Shown: one piece after another, positions 42,610-57,200 of the stretch | Layout: each line of letters opens with the position of its first letter | Numbering within the stretch: the stretch's first letter is position 1 | Assembly (NCBI GenBank): GCA_009746045.1 | Contig: RPFO01000167.1 | Coordinates: 188,001 to 252,000, forward strand | DNA length: 64,000 bases | Origin: Mesostigma viride | Lineage: Eukaryota > Streptophyta > Mesostigmatophyceae > Mesostigmatales > Mesostigmataceae | Direction: 5' to 3' | Notes under the pieces: generated by a model | The model's input: the letters and a program-made list of their open reading frames with translations, nothing else | Databases searched by the model: none | Told to the model about the DNA's origin: nothing | Made by a program: the position numbers and the translations under genes

Positions 42610-45600
42610 CTAGGACACTTTTGCCGCCGCCGCCTGCCTCGCATGCCGCCCTTGCTCCAGATACTGCGTGATCCCTTTCCTCCCCCATACCGCCCCCACC
42701 GTGGCCGGCAGCCTCCCCGAGCTCTCCAGCAGCCCGCGCCCCTCAGCCGCGACATACCGCGACGACGCGAGGAGCGCTTCTTGCGATGCCACCGCCAGCC
42801 GCTGCAGGCCCTTGAGCGCCTCGTCCGCCTGCCAGGCGCCCACGGCCAGCAGCTCTGCCAGCACTGATAGATGCGAGCGTGCCTCCGTCTCCTTCCTAGA
42901 TGGCGGCGACGCAGCCCCTCTCTCCTTCTCTCGTGAAGTGCTACGGGAGGGCCCGTCGTCAGAGCTGGCAACACCCTTCCCGCGCGTGTCCTCCTTGCTC
43001 AGCAGGCCCGCGTTGTACACAGGTCGGGGCGGCGCCATGCCCAGGGCAGATGCTAGCTGGGTCAGAACCGTGCGCGCGTGGCCCATCAGGTGCTTCTCCT
43101 GCGGGCCCAGGGATGGCCAGGGGGGGAATGAGGCAAAGGGCATGTTGCAAGGATGGAACGATGGTCATGAACCCGACTCATGATGCACTAAGGTGGACAC
43201 CTTCATCATCGAATGCTGTATGGTGACCCTGTATGGGAAGGAGAACCGAGGATGTGCGGAAAAAGCGTACGAGGGAAACCAAGTCTTGAACCTAAGGCAC
43301 CCTTTGCAACATCAACGCACATACAGATAAGCACAAACAAGCACCAAGCACGCCCACCCTGCACACAGGCATGCCTGCGCACACACGTGATGGACGTACG
43401 TCACACACTCAGATGCGTGCATGCCCTCGTAAGTGTACCGCCAACCTCCCACTTGAGCTTCAAGCGGCAGCACGCGTGTACCAGAGCTTCAAGCGGCAGC
43501 ACGCGTGTACCAGCACCCAACGTGAAAACGCGGGTATAGTTCTCACACGGAACATGGATCGCGCGCCTTGGGCACCGCGGCATGGATGGGCACCGCGGCA
43601 TGGGTGGGCACCGCGGCATGGATGGGCACCGGAGACAAGCAAGCGTGGGTGCGCACTCCGACGCATGCATACCTGCCAGACGAGCTGCTCCCACTTGGAA
43701 GCATGAGCACATGCACCACCTGCCCGCATGCCTCACAGACCAGAAGCAAACACACACAAGCCCATGTGCGCCAGGCATGCCTCGCAGGCATGCTGTTCCA
43801 ACTTGATGACACAAGCAGACACACGCACATGCAAGCAGGCATGCCAGCATACCTCGCACACGCGCACACATGCAGGTGCCAGCATACCTCGCAAACGTGC
43901 TGCTCAAACTTAATGGCCCCCTCCCGGTGCAGCTTGGACTCTCGGTCCGTCTTCCGCACGACCGCCTCCAGACGCTGGCACCTGTCACAAGGGGAAAGGA
44001 ACATGAGGAGGTTTGATGATGGATGTTGACTATTAGATTGGTATTGAACCATGGGTATGGGATTTTGGATGCACCACCGCGACCAGACGCTGGCACGTAT
44101 TGCGGTGAGCGAGCAAGTCGCCTTGATTCTCCCCAGGCGAAGGCCATCAGGCAATGTCAGCCGTCCGCTGTTTCCATCCAGGTGGTCCCAGCCGCCATTG
44201 TTGCCAATGCTGAGACTCCATCCACCCCTGCCCTGCCTTGTTCTGGTGGCTGCCACACATCTCTTTACATCTGCCTGTCACCTCACCATATTTATCCCTC
44301 AAAACCAATTAGTACCGCGACCACCCACTTGTGCTCCAAATTGTGCTGTCCCCACTCCCTCGCATCCCTTCCATCCTTTCATGAGCCGTCAGCCAATTCT
44401 GCTCCGCCTTGTCCAGATCCCTGAGAATCGGCCCCCATCTGCACCCACCCCTTTGTGCCTGCCACGCCTGCCGCGATACTCCGGCGGCCACCCACCCCTT
44501 TGTGCCTGCCACGCCTGCCGCGATACTCCAGCGACCACCCACCCCTTTGTGCCTGCCGCGATACTCCGGCGACCACCCACCCCTTTGTGCCTGCCGCGAT
44601 ACTCCAGCGACCACCCACCCCTTTGTGCCTGCCACGCCTGCCGCGATACTCCAGCGACCACCCACCCCTTTGTGCCTGCCACGCCTGCCGCGATACTCCA
44701 GCGACCACCCACCCCTTTGTGCCTGCCACGCCTGCCGCGATACTCCAGCGACCACCCACCCCTTTGTGCCTGCCGCGATACTCCGGCGGCCACCCACCCC
44801 TTTGTGCCTGCCGCGCCTGCCACGATACTCCGGCGGCCACCCACCCCTTTGTGCCTGCCACGCCTCCCGCGATACTCCAGCGACCACCCACCCCTTTGTG
44901 CCTGCCACGCCTGCCACGATACTCCGGCGGCCACCCACCCCTTTGTGCCTGCCACGCCTGCCGCGATACTCCAGCGACCACCCACCCCTTTGTGCCTGCC
45001 GCGATACTCCGGCGACCACCCACCCCTTTGTGCCTGCCACGCCTGCCGCGATACTCCAGCGACCACCCACCCCTTTGTGCCTGCCACGCCTGCCGCGATA
45101 CTCCAGCGACCACCCACCCCTTTGTGCCTGCCACGCCTGCCGCGATACTCCAGCGACCACCCACCCCTTTGTGCCTGCCACGCCTGCCGCGATACTCCAG
45201 CGACCACCCACCCCTTTGTGCCTGCCACGCCTGCCGCGATACTCCAGCGACCACCCACCCCTTTGTGCCTGCCACGCCTGCCGCGATACTCCGGCGACCA
45301 CCCACCCCTTTGTGCCTGCCGCGATACTCCAGCGACCACCCACCCCTTTGTGCCTGCCACGCCTGCCGCGATACTCCAGCGACCACCCACCCCTTTGTGC
45401 CTGCCACGCCTGCCGCGATACTCCAGCGACCACCCACCCCTTTGTGCCTGCCGCGATACTCCAGCGACCACCCACCCCTTTGTGCCTGCCGCGATACTCC
45501 AGCGACCACCCACCCCTTTGTGCCTGCCGCGATACTCCGGCGACCACCCACCCCTTTGTGCCTGCCGCGATACTCCAGCGACCACCCACCCCTTTGTGCC

Positions 45601-48600
45601 TGCCACGCCTGCCACGATACTCCAGCGACCACCCACCCCTTTGTGCCTGCCGCGATACTCCGGCGACCACCCACCCCTTTGTGCCTGCCGCGATACTCCA
45701 GCGACCACCCACCCCTTTGTGCCTGCCGCGCCTGCCACGATACTCCAGCGACCACCCACCCCTTTGTGCCTGCCGCGCCTGCCGCGATACTCCAGCGACC
45801 ACCCACCCCTTTGTGCCTGCTGCGCCTGCCGCGATACTCCGGCGGCCACCCACCCCTTTGTGCCTGCCGCGCCTGCCACGATACTCCAGCGACCACCCAC
45901 CCCTTTGTGCCTGCCACGCCTGCCGCGATACTCCAGCGACCACCCACCCCTTTGTGCCTGCCGCGATACTCCAGCGACCACCCACCCCTTTGTGCCTGCC
46001 GCGCCTGCCGCGATACTCCAGCGACCACCCACCCCTTTGTGCCTGCCACGCCTGCCGCGATACTCCGGCGGCCACCCACCCCTTTGTGCCTGCCGCGATA
46101 CTCCAGCGACCACCCACCCCTTTGTGCCTGCCACGCCTGCCGCGATACTCCGGCGGCCACCCACCCCTTTGTGCCTGCCGCGATACTCCAGCGACCACCC
46201 ACCCCTTTGTGCCTGCCACGCCTGCCGCGATACTCCAGCGGCCACCCACCCCTTTGTGCCTGCCGCGATACTCCAGCGACCACCCACCCCTTTGTGCCTG
46301 CCACGCCTGCCGCGATACTCCAGCGACCACCCACCCCTTTGTGCCTGCCGCGATACTCCAGCGACCACCCACCCCTTTGTGCCTGCCACGCCTGCCGCGA
46401 TACTCCGGCGGCCACCCACCCCTTTGTGCCTGCCGCGCCTGCCGCGATACTCCAGCGACCACCCACCCCTTTGTGCCTGCCACGCCTGCCACGATACTCC
46501 AGCGACCACCCACCCCTTTGTGCCTGCCACGATACTCCGGCGGCCACCCACCCCTTTGTGCCTGCCGCGCCTGCCGCGATACTCCAGCGACCACCCACCC
46601 CTTTGTGCCTGCCGCGCCTGCCACGATACTCCAGCGACCACCCACCCCTTTGTGCCTGCCGCGATACTCCAGCGACCACCCACCCCTTTGTGCCTGCCAC
46701 GCCTGCCGCGATACTCCGGCGGCCACCCACCCCTTTGTGCCTGCCGCGCCTGCCGCGATACTCCAGCGACCACCCACCCCTTTGTGCCTGCCGCGCCTGC
46801 CGCGATACTCCAGCGACCACCCACCCCTTTGTGCCTGCCGCGCCTGCCACGATACTCCAGCGACCACCCACCCCTTTGTGCCTGCCGCGCCTGCCGCGAT
46901 ACTCCAGCGACCACCCACCCCTTTGTGCCTGCCACGCCTGCCACGATACTCCAGCGACCACCCACCCCTTTGTGCCTGCCACGATACTCCGGCGGCCACC
47001 CACCCCTTTGTGCCTGCCACGATACTCCAGCGACCACCCACCCCTTTGTGCCTGCCGCGCCTGCCACGATACTCCAGCGACCACCCACCCCTTTGTGCCT
47101 GCCGCGATACTCCGGCGGCCACCCACCCCTTTGTGCCTGCCGCGCCTGCCACGATACTCCAGCGACCACCCACCCCTTTGTGCCTGCCGCGATACTCCGG
47201 CGGCCACCCACCCCTTTGTGCCTGCCACGCCTCCCGCGATACTCCAGCGACCACCCACCCCTTTGTGCCTGCCACGATACTCCGGCGGCCACCCACCCCT
47301 TTGTGCCTGCCGCGATACTCCAGCGACCACCCACCCCTTTGTGCCTGCCGCGATACTCCGGCGGCCACCCACCCCTTTGTGCCTGCCGCGCCTGCCACGA
47401 TACTCCAGCGACCACCCACCCCTTTGTGCCTGCCGCGATACTCCGGCGGCCACCCACCCCTTTGTGCCTGCCACGCCTGCCACGATACTCCGGCGGCCAC
47501 CCACCCCTTTGTGCCTGCCGCGCCTGCCGCGATACTCCGGCGGCCACCCACCCCTTTGTGCCTGCCACGCCTGCCGCGATACTCCGGCGGCCACCCACCC
47601 CTTTGTGCCTGCCACGCCTGCCGCGATACTCCAGCGACCACCCACCCCTTTGTGCCTGCCGCGATACTCCAGCGACCACCCACCCCTTTGTGCCTGCCAC
47701 GCCTGCCGCGATACTCCGGCGGCCACCCACCCCTTTGTGCCTGCCGCGCCTCCCGCGATACTCCAGCGACCACCCACCCCTTTGTGCCTGCCACGCCTGC
47801 CGCGATACTCCAGCGACCACCCACCCCTTTGTGCCTGCCGCGCCTGCCGCGATACTCCAGCGACCACCCACCCCTTTGTGCCTGCCGCGATACTCCAGCG
47901 ACCACCCACCCCTTTGTGCCTGCCGCGATACTCCAGCGACCACCCACCCCTTTGTGCCTGCCGCGCCTGCCGCGATACTCCAGCGACCACCCACCCCTTT
48001 GTGCCTGCCACGCCTGCCACGATACTCCAGCGACCACCCACCCCTTTGTGCCTGCCGCGATACTCCGGCGGCCACCCACCCCTTTGTGCCTGCCGCGATA
48101 CTCCAGCGACCACCCACCCCTTTGTGCCTGCCACGCCTGCCGCGATACTCCAGCGACCACCCACCCCTTTGTGCCTGCCACGCCTGCCGCGATACTCCAG
48201 CGACCACCCACCCCTTTGTGCCTGCCACGCCTGCCGCGATACTCCAGCGACCACCCACCCCTTTGTGCCTGCCGCGATACTCCGGCGGCCACCCACCCCT
48301 TTGTGCCTGCCGCGATACTCCGGCGGCCACCCACCCCTTTGTGCCTGCCACGCCTCCCGCGATACTCCAGCGACCACCCACCCCTTTGTGCCTGCCACGC
48401 CTCCCGCGATACTCCAGCGACCACCCACCCCTTTGTGCCTGCCACGATACTCCAGCGACCACCCACCCCTTTGTGCCTGCCACGCCTGCCGCGATACTCC
48501 GGCGACCACCCACCCCTTTGTGCCTGCCACGCCTCCCGCGATACTCCAGCGACCACCCACCCCTTTGTGCCTCCCGCGATACTCCAGCGACCACCCACCC

Positions 48601-51265
48601 CTTTGTGCCTGCCGCGATACTCCAGCGACCACCCACCCCTTTGTGCCTGCCGCGATACTCCGGCGGCCACCCACCCCTTTGTGCCTGCCACGCCTGCCAC
48701 GATACTCCAGCGACCACCCACCCCTTTGTGCCTGCCACGCCTGCCGCGATACTCCAGCGACCACCCACCCCTTTGTGCCTGCCACGCCTGCCGCGATACT
48801 CCAGCGACCACCCACCCCTTTGTGCCTGCTGCGCCTGCCACGATACTCCAGCGACCACCCACCCCTTTGTGCCTGCCGCGCCTGCCGCGATACTCCGGCG
48901 ACCACCCACCCCTTTGTGCCTGCCACGCCTCCCGCGATACTCCAGCGACCACCCACCCCTTTGTGCCTGCCGCGATACTCCAGCGACCACCCACCCCTTT
49001 GTGCCTGCCGCGATACTCCAGCGACCACCCACCCCTTTGTGCCTGCCACGCCTGCCGCGATACTCCAGCGACCACCCACCCCTTTGTGCCTGCCACGCCT
49101 GCCGCGATACTCCAGCGACCACCCACCCCTTTGTGCCTGCTGCGCCTGCCGCGATACTCCAGCGACCACCCACCCCTTTGTGCCTGCCACGCCTGCCGCG
49201 ATACTCCAGCGACCACCCACCCCTTTGTGCCTGCCGCGATACTCCGGCGGCCACCCACCCCTTTGTGCCTGCCACGCCTCCCGCGATACTCCAGCGACCA
49301 CCCACCCCTTTGTGCCTGCCGCGATACTCCGGCGGCCACCCACCCCTTTGTGCCTGCCACGCCTCCCGCGATACTCCAGCGACCACCCACCCCTTTGTGC
49401 CTGCCACGATACTCCAGCGACCACCCACCCCTTTGTGCCTGCCGCGATACTCCGGCGGCCACCCACCCCTTTGTGCCTGCCACGCCTGCCACGATACTCC
49501 AGCGACCACCCACCCCTTTGTGCCTGCCACGCCTGCCGCGATACTCCAGCGACCACCCACCCCTTTGTGCCTGCCACGCCTGCCGCGATACTCCAGCGAC
49601 CACCCACCCCTTTGTGCCTGCTGCGCCTGCCGCGATACTCCAGCGACCACCCACCCCTTTGTGCCTGCCACGCCTGCCGCGATACTCCAGCGACCACCCA
49701 CCCCTTTGTGCCTGCCGCGATACTCCGGCGGCCACCCACCCCTTTGTGCCTGCCACGCCTCCCGCGATACTCCAGCGACCACCCACCCCTTTGTGCCTGC
49801 CACGCCTGCCACGATACTCCAGCGACCACCCACCCCTTTGTGCCTGCCACGCCTGCCGCGATACTCCAGCGACCACCCACCCCTTTGTGCCTGCCACGCC
49901 TGCCGCGATACTCCAGCGACCACCCACCCCTTTGTGCCTGCCGCGCCTGCCGCGATACTCCAGCGACCACCCACCCCTTTGTGCCTGCCGCGCCTGCCGC
50001 GATACTCCAGCGACCACCCACCCCTTTGTGCCTGCCACGCCTGCCGCGATACTCCAGCGACCACCCACCCCTTTGTGCCTGCCACGCCTGCCACGATACT
50101 CCAGCGACCACCCACCCCTTTGTGCCTGCCACGCCTCCCGCGATACTCCAGCGACCACCCACCCCTTTGTGCCTGCCGCGATACTCCAGCGACCACCCAC
50201 CCCTTTGTGCCTGCCGCGATACTCCGGCGGCCACCCACCCCTTTGTGCCTGCCGCGCCTGCCACGATACTCCAGCGACCACCCACCCCTTTGTGCCTGCC
50301 ACGCCTGCCGCGATACTCCAGCGACCACCCACCCCTTTGTGCCTGCCGCGATACTCCGGCGGCCACCCACCCCTTTGTGCCTGCCGCGCCTGCCGCGATA
50401 CTCCAGCGACCACCCACCCCTTTGTGCCTGCCGCGATACTCCGGCGGCCACCCACCCCTTTGTGCCTGCCACGCCTCCCGCGATACTCCAGCGACCACCC
50501 ACCCCTTTGTGCCTGCCACGCCTCCCGCGATACTCCAGCGACCACCCACCCCTTTGTGCCTGCCGCGATACTCCAGCGACCACCCACCCCTTTGTGCCTG
50601 CCGCGATACTCCAGCGACCACCCACCCCTTTGTGCCTGCCGCGATACTCCGGCGGCCACCCACCCCTTTGTGCCTGCCACGCCTGCCACGATACTCCAGC
50701 GACCACCCACCCCTTTGTGCCTGCCACGCCTGCCGCGATACTCCAGCGACCACCCACCCCTTTGTGCCTGCCACGATACTCCAGCGACCACCCACCCCTT
50801 TGTGCCTGCCACGATACTCCAGCGACCACCCACCCCTTTGTGCCTGCCACGCCTGCCGCGATACTCCAGCGACCACCCACCCCTTTGTGCCTGCCGCGAT
50901 ACTCCGGCGGCCACCCACCCCTTTGTGCCTGCCACGCCTGCCACGATACTCCAGCGACCACCCACCCCTTTGTGCCTGCCACGCCTGCCGCGATACTCCA
51001 GCGACCACCCACCCCTTTGTGCCTGCCACGATACTCCAGCGACCACCCACCCCTTTGTGCCTGCCGCGATACTCCGGCGGCCACCTACCTCTGTTCCGCC
51101 TTGTCCAGGTGCTGCTGCAGCTTCTTGGGCACGGGCACCGTCTCCACAGGGTGTCCGTACTCATCCAGCACCAGCGGGGGCAGCTCGCCATACAGCGTGC
51201 GAAAGCGGGCCAACTCCTCCTCGCGGGACTTCAGCTCCTCCTTGGTCGCGTCCAGCTGGACATCG

Positions 51266-51299
<34 letters not shown>

Positions 51300-54200
51300 G
51301 TCATGGGCGTCATATTGAGGGCATGTGAGGGGACATGCAAGGGGACTATCGTAAGAGTTGTAATCTGCGTTCTGCGTTGTAAACATCATTTTTTCGTTTT
51401 CCAAGTGTCTTTTACGACTGCAAGGGCATGCAAGGGCCATCATAGGGGGCATCAGTGCGGGCACTAGTGCTGGTCAAACGCAATCTCCCCCTCCCTCTTG
51501 GCCAACTGTACACAAAGAGCCCAGCGGTGGCAGACAGGAGAGGCCTATTCTATTGGCAGGCATTCAACTTCCACATTCTACCCCGCACACGTAAGGTTTG
51601 CCAACTGCGCAAGGTCCCCCTCCCTCTTGCCCCCCCCCCCCCCCCCCCCCCCCCTCCGCTTACAACTAGCCTGGTCAACCCAAACACTTTTGAACCCGAA
51701 CCGCCCCCTCTCTTGGCCAGCGGCATACGCTGGACGCACCAGGTTGGGTAGGCATTCACTTTCCACCCCCTACACATGGACCCAGTTGGTAAAGCCCAAC
51801 CCCTACACAGCCTACACCTAAATCACAACATCACGCATGACAGGTTGGTCAGCCCAACCCCCTAACTAGCCTACACCCACATCACGCATACCAGGTTGGT
51901 CAGCCGTGCAATCTCGCCCTCCCGCTTGGCCAGCAGCTCGTCGAGCTCTGTGCCGCCGTAGCCCACGTGCTGCCGCGGCTTGTTCTTGATGAACTTTGCG
52001 CGGTTGCCGAAACGGCAAGTGGACAGCGATTCCTGGAAGTTGTATGCCGAGCTGGGGGGGGGCAGAGTGGTAAAAAACAAGAGGAGCCGCGGGTGGAACA
52101 AGGAACGAGTGGACGGCACAGGTGAGGTGGAGTTTGCACACAGAGTTGGGGAAGGGGTTGCAGCAGGGGGGCACAAAGAATGGGAAAGGGTTGGTTGGCA
52201 AGCTTAGGTACCGATGGGAGTGGCATGGGAGTGGGATGCAGAACGGGGGACGGATGGAGGAAGAAAAGAGAGGGGAAAGGGGAGGGGGGGGGGAGATGAG
52301 AATGCGGCGTAGGATAGTCAATGGAATTGGGCGTATGAGGGAAGGTGGAGGCTGTACGCGGACATGGCTGCGGGTTGGAGGAAGAAAGAGAGGAGAAGAG
52401 GATGACAGGGAGCGCGCTGTTATTAGGAAGAGAATCATCCTTCACGACACTTTGTGCGTGGAAATGGGGCGCCAGAGGGGAGGTGTCGTCAGGGAAGACG
52501 AACAGGAAGGTAAAAATAGAAGTGAACAGATAGCATGGGGTACAGTCAAAAGTCAGAGCTATGAAGGGCACGCCACACACAAAGGCAGGATCGCAGAAAA
52601 GGCATGCCACATCCCACATGGGGATAAGCATTGCAAGGGGCCAGGTGCAGGCCATGTTTGGAACGGGAGAGAGAAGAGCAAAAGATACTGTTGTTTGGGA
52701 ATATTGGCTACCTACGATTTAGGGTCAAGTCATAGAGCACAAGCCTTGCACCAGGTGACGTAGTACGGAGCCCCACATCCCATCAGCAGGCATACACAAT
52801 GTCACCCTCAACCTAATTAAAGCATAGCTGCTGTCATGCGAAATTCTCTGTCGGGTGTCTGTCCAGGGCAACGCAGTCCTCTCCGAAAGTTCTAGTAAGC
52901 ACGAAAGGTCGAACGGCTTTCCTATTGAAATTGGGTCGTCCTATGCAAAGATTGCAAGTCATAACGCCAGCCACCCAAGACGCCATGGTCCATACACCCT
53001 CTCCCTTTACCAATGAAGCTGTTTGCCACTTAACTTTCGGCAATTGACTATTACCTCTAGGTCCTGGTGGTTCATCACTGGATTACAAGTGGATTACAGG
53101 TTGGTTGATTGTTCGATACTGGTTGGTCGATGGTCTACCGGATAATGTCTACTGGTTGCCGCCACGTACGGGGAGCAGCATATGATGAGCGCGGTGCGCG
53201 AGGAGCCTCCCAGCGAGTCCTGCAAAATGCGTGTGAGCTTGCTGTCGCGATAGGGAATGTACGTCGACTTGCCGTCCGTCAGCGCCTGCGGTTAGTGTAA
53301 GGTGCGCCGAGGGGAGGGTCGGTCGAGCCGGGTAAAAGGTGAGCCGAGGGGGAGAAAATGGCCTTGAAGAATGCAGGTGGCGTTGAAGAGTGCAGATGAG
53401 CATCAATAAATTGATAATCACGTAGACTGGGTCAGGTGAGCATAGGGGTGAGGGAGGAGAATCATTCAGACGCAACGTCGAAGGAATGGAAGCCTTGGTG
53501 CGGGGAGCAGATCCCCATGGGGTATGTACATGGTACAGGAGTATTTCCTGACCACTTGCTCAGGCATGCAAAGTGCCATCACGCCTTCCTCCCTGAGTTT
53601 GACCTCCTCAACTTGCCATCGCCCCTCCAACCAAAAAACGACCCTCCCTCAACCTATCCACCCTTACGCCAACCAACGATCCTTTCTTCCTTGGCCACAA
53701 TCCAATACAGGATACACCCATGGCCCCCTGGTCATGTTGCCCAGGGCCAGCAGGCTGTTATGATCGCCACACGCTGACCACTCGGAACAAGCATCCCACC
53801 CTTACCCATCATAAACATGCATAATCACATACCTTGATGACGTTGCCCAGGGCGGACAAACTCTTGTTGATCTGCTTGGCCTCCTCCAGCCGTTGGTCAC
53901 GCGCCCCAGTCTTGGACACCATCTCACTCCCAGCCAGGTCCACCAGGAAGAGGCGGCCAGTCTTCACGGTCAGGTCCTTGAGGTCCTTTTGCGACACCTG
54001 CAGAGAACAGACGGCCGGCAAGTGCTACTCCTCCTCCTTTAGTCGTCCTTAACTCATCCTTGCCCTTAACCATCCCTCTCCTTAATTAACCATCCTTGCC
54101 CTTAACCATCCTTGTCCTTAATTAACCATCCGTGTCCTTAATTAACCATCCTTGCCCTTAACCATCCTTGTCCTTAATTAACCATCCTTGCCCTTAACCA

Positions 54201-57200
54201 TCCTTGTCCTTAATCAACCATCCTTGCCCTTAACCATCCTTGTCCTTAATTAACCATCCTTGCCCTTAACCATCCTTGCCCTTAATTAACCATCCTTGCC
54301 CTTAATTGACCATCCTTGCCCTTAACCATCCTTGTCCTTAATTAACCATTCTTGCCCTTAACCATCCTTGTCCTGAATTAACCATTCTTGCCCTTAACCA
54401 TCCTTGTCCTGAATTAACCATCCTTGCCCTTTTTTATCCTTGTCCTTAATTAACCATCCTTGCCCTTAACCATCCTTGTCCTGAATTAACCATTCTTGCC
54501 CTTAACCATCCTTGTCCTGAATTAACCATCCTTGCCCTTTTTTATCCTTGTCCTTAATTAACCATCCTTGCCCTTAACCATCCTTGTCCTGAATTAACCA
54601 TTCTTGCCCTTAACCATCCTTGTCCTTAATTAACCATTCTTGCCCTTAACCATCCTTGTCCTGAATTAACCATCCTTGCCCTTAACCATCCTTGTCCTGA
54701 ATTAACCATCCTTGCCCTTTTTTATCCTTGTCCTTAATTAACCATCCTTGCCCTTAACCATCCTTGTCCTTAACCATCCTTGCCCTTTTTTATCCTTGTC
54801 CTTAATTAACCATCCTTGCCCTTAACCATCCTTGCCCTTTTTTATCCTTGTCCTTAATAAACCATCCTTGCCCTTAACTAACCATCCTTGCCCTTAACCA
54901 TCCTTGTCCGTAACGCGTAGGCTTGTCCGTAACGCGTACGATGAGGGAGTGCGCCGGTGACACGCATGCAGAGAACAGACGGCCCACAAACGCACGACCT
55001 TTTTAGTCAGGACGCTCGCCCTCCAATCCGCACGCTCATCGTACCCTGATCATCATTTTCAAAAGGTGCCTTCAGTAAGTGCGCCTTCAATTCCTTCAGC
55101 AAACGCACGTGTCCTTGGTCAGCTCAGCACAGCAAGGTCGCAGCCAAGTATGTTTCCAGAGAGCGCACTCCAAGCCATGGGACCAGTTATACCCCCAAAC
55201 CATGTACTGGCAGGTGATAGACCCTGGTATGTGAGTAAATTAAATAGCTTTTCAAATTCTTTTTTGCTACAAACAGGTACTACTACATTTTGTTCAATTA
55301 CAACATGAAATATAAAGCGCGAGAGCATCTCTACACGGGAGCTACAGGCAGCGCGCCAACGTGCTTGTCCGCATGAGCACATGTCTGGGCGAATCACGAC
55401 GGTGCCACCAACCTGCCCCTGAGATACCATGGGGCTGGAGCATGAGCCCTCCTGCTGCTTCCACGCGCAGCGCCAGAGGGCTCGGCAATCAGAAATGTGG
55501 ACTATTAAATCCTATTATTGTCCGTATGTCCGATTGCCAACTCTCTCTGGTGCTTACCCGGGCAACCATGCGTGCGCATGCGCGCTCACACACAAAGCGC
55601 CCATATGGTTCCATGCACACATAGAGCTGAGGGTGCATATGCCCCATGCACTGTTGCGACGAACAGAACACAGCCCACCCAGCGTGACGGTCAAGAGCTG
55701 TCCCTTCCCACCACGTCGGTGAAGGGGCATCACCGGTAGATGTACAATTACCATGGCAGCATGGCAGTAGACAGATACAACACCAATTGGGGTAATGGAT
55801 GGTAGACGACCCATCCACCGTGACGGTGGATAGCACCCCATCCACCCACCATGCGTGTATGTGCGTGTGTGTGTGGGGGGGGGCAGGAGGGGGGGAAACG
55901 GGAGCGACCACCCACCGTGATGGCAAATAAACACAATCCACCCACCCACCATGCATCAAGGGTGCGTGTATGGCTGGGGGCAGCGACCACCCACCGTGAT
56001 GGTGAAGATCGAGTGGCTGCGGCTGCTCTCCTCGTTCATCCCTGTCGCGCCCACGTGCCGCTGACGGGATCCGCGCGCCAGCAGCTCCAGCACCTCGGCG
56101 TCGTTGGAGACGACCACCTGGCGCGCGCCCTCCACGTACACGCCCGTGTTCAGGTCCACGCGGATCTCCAAGTTGGTCTCGTTCTCTGCACAGGCAAGGG
56201 CAGGGAGGAGGGATGCGGAGCAAGGGCCGACCAAGGGTGGTTGGTCTCCTTGTCTAGTCGTCTCACGTGTGTGTGAGGGGGATCAGTGTGAGATGGGAGC
56301 CTGCGGGTTGGTTCCTTTCTCCGCACACAAAAGTGGAAAGTACGCGGGGGGGAGAAGGAGGAAGGACGATGAAGGGGCTCATTGAACGGGGGCCATTGTC
56401 GGCCATGGAGGCAGGGCGAGCGGGGGGGAGCTGGGGGAGGAAGGGGCTGGGGGGAGAGTGGGGCGGATTGGATAAAGAGGCCCCTGGTCCCACACTGTTA
56501 AGAAGGTCGTAGCAATAGTAAACTCACAATATAGTATACTCACAACCCCACAGGTCTCACACTTGTACTCGTTATCATGCCCATATACCCTGCTACCATT
56601 GCACCCTCATACCCTCATACGCACATACCATTAACCCCCCGTACCCTTATACCTACAGAAGTATACCCTCCTCCCCTTGTCCCCTTGTCCCCTTGTCCGC
56701 TCGTCCCCTCGTCGCCTTGTCCCCTTGTCCCCTTGTCCCCTTGTCCCCTCGTCCCCTTGTCCCCTCGTCCCCTTGTCCCCTTGTTATCAGTGTCCAGCAG
56801 GTTCAATATCATCTTCATGGGCAATGTCCCGCACTCATACACCCACCCATGGAACACAGGTCCGCACCACCAGCACACAGAACAGCTCAAACAATACCAC
56901 CAGCACACAGAACAGCTCAAACAATACTATGATACCATGCACCGTTGAGCAGAAGAGCTCTCCTAGTTACTCTCAATCAAGCCACTATCGTACCCTTACA
57001 CCCTGCTATATTGGCACTCGGTCACCAGCCGGTCCCGTTCCTTCTACACTCCCACGCAGGAGCAGCAATACCTATATGCGCGCCCACTCACTGTCCAGCA
57101 GGTCCCGAATCTTCTCCATTCAACCATACAGAGCACCATACAGAACCTAAACACCCACATGCACGCCCACTCACTGTCCAGCAGGTCCCGAATCTTCTCC

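Noticed and set aside
44051-51467. Giant open frames of 2200-2425 codons on both strands
   Set aside because: They exist only because the 38/47-bp repeat has no stop in any frame. They lie in a kinesin intron and share no codon signal beyond the repeat.
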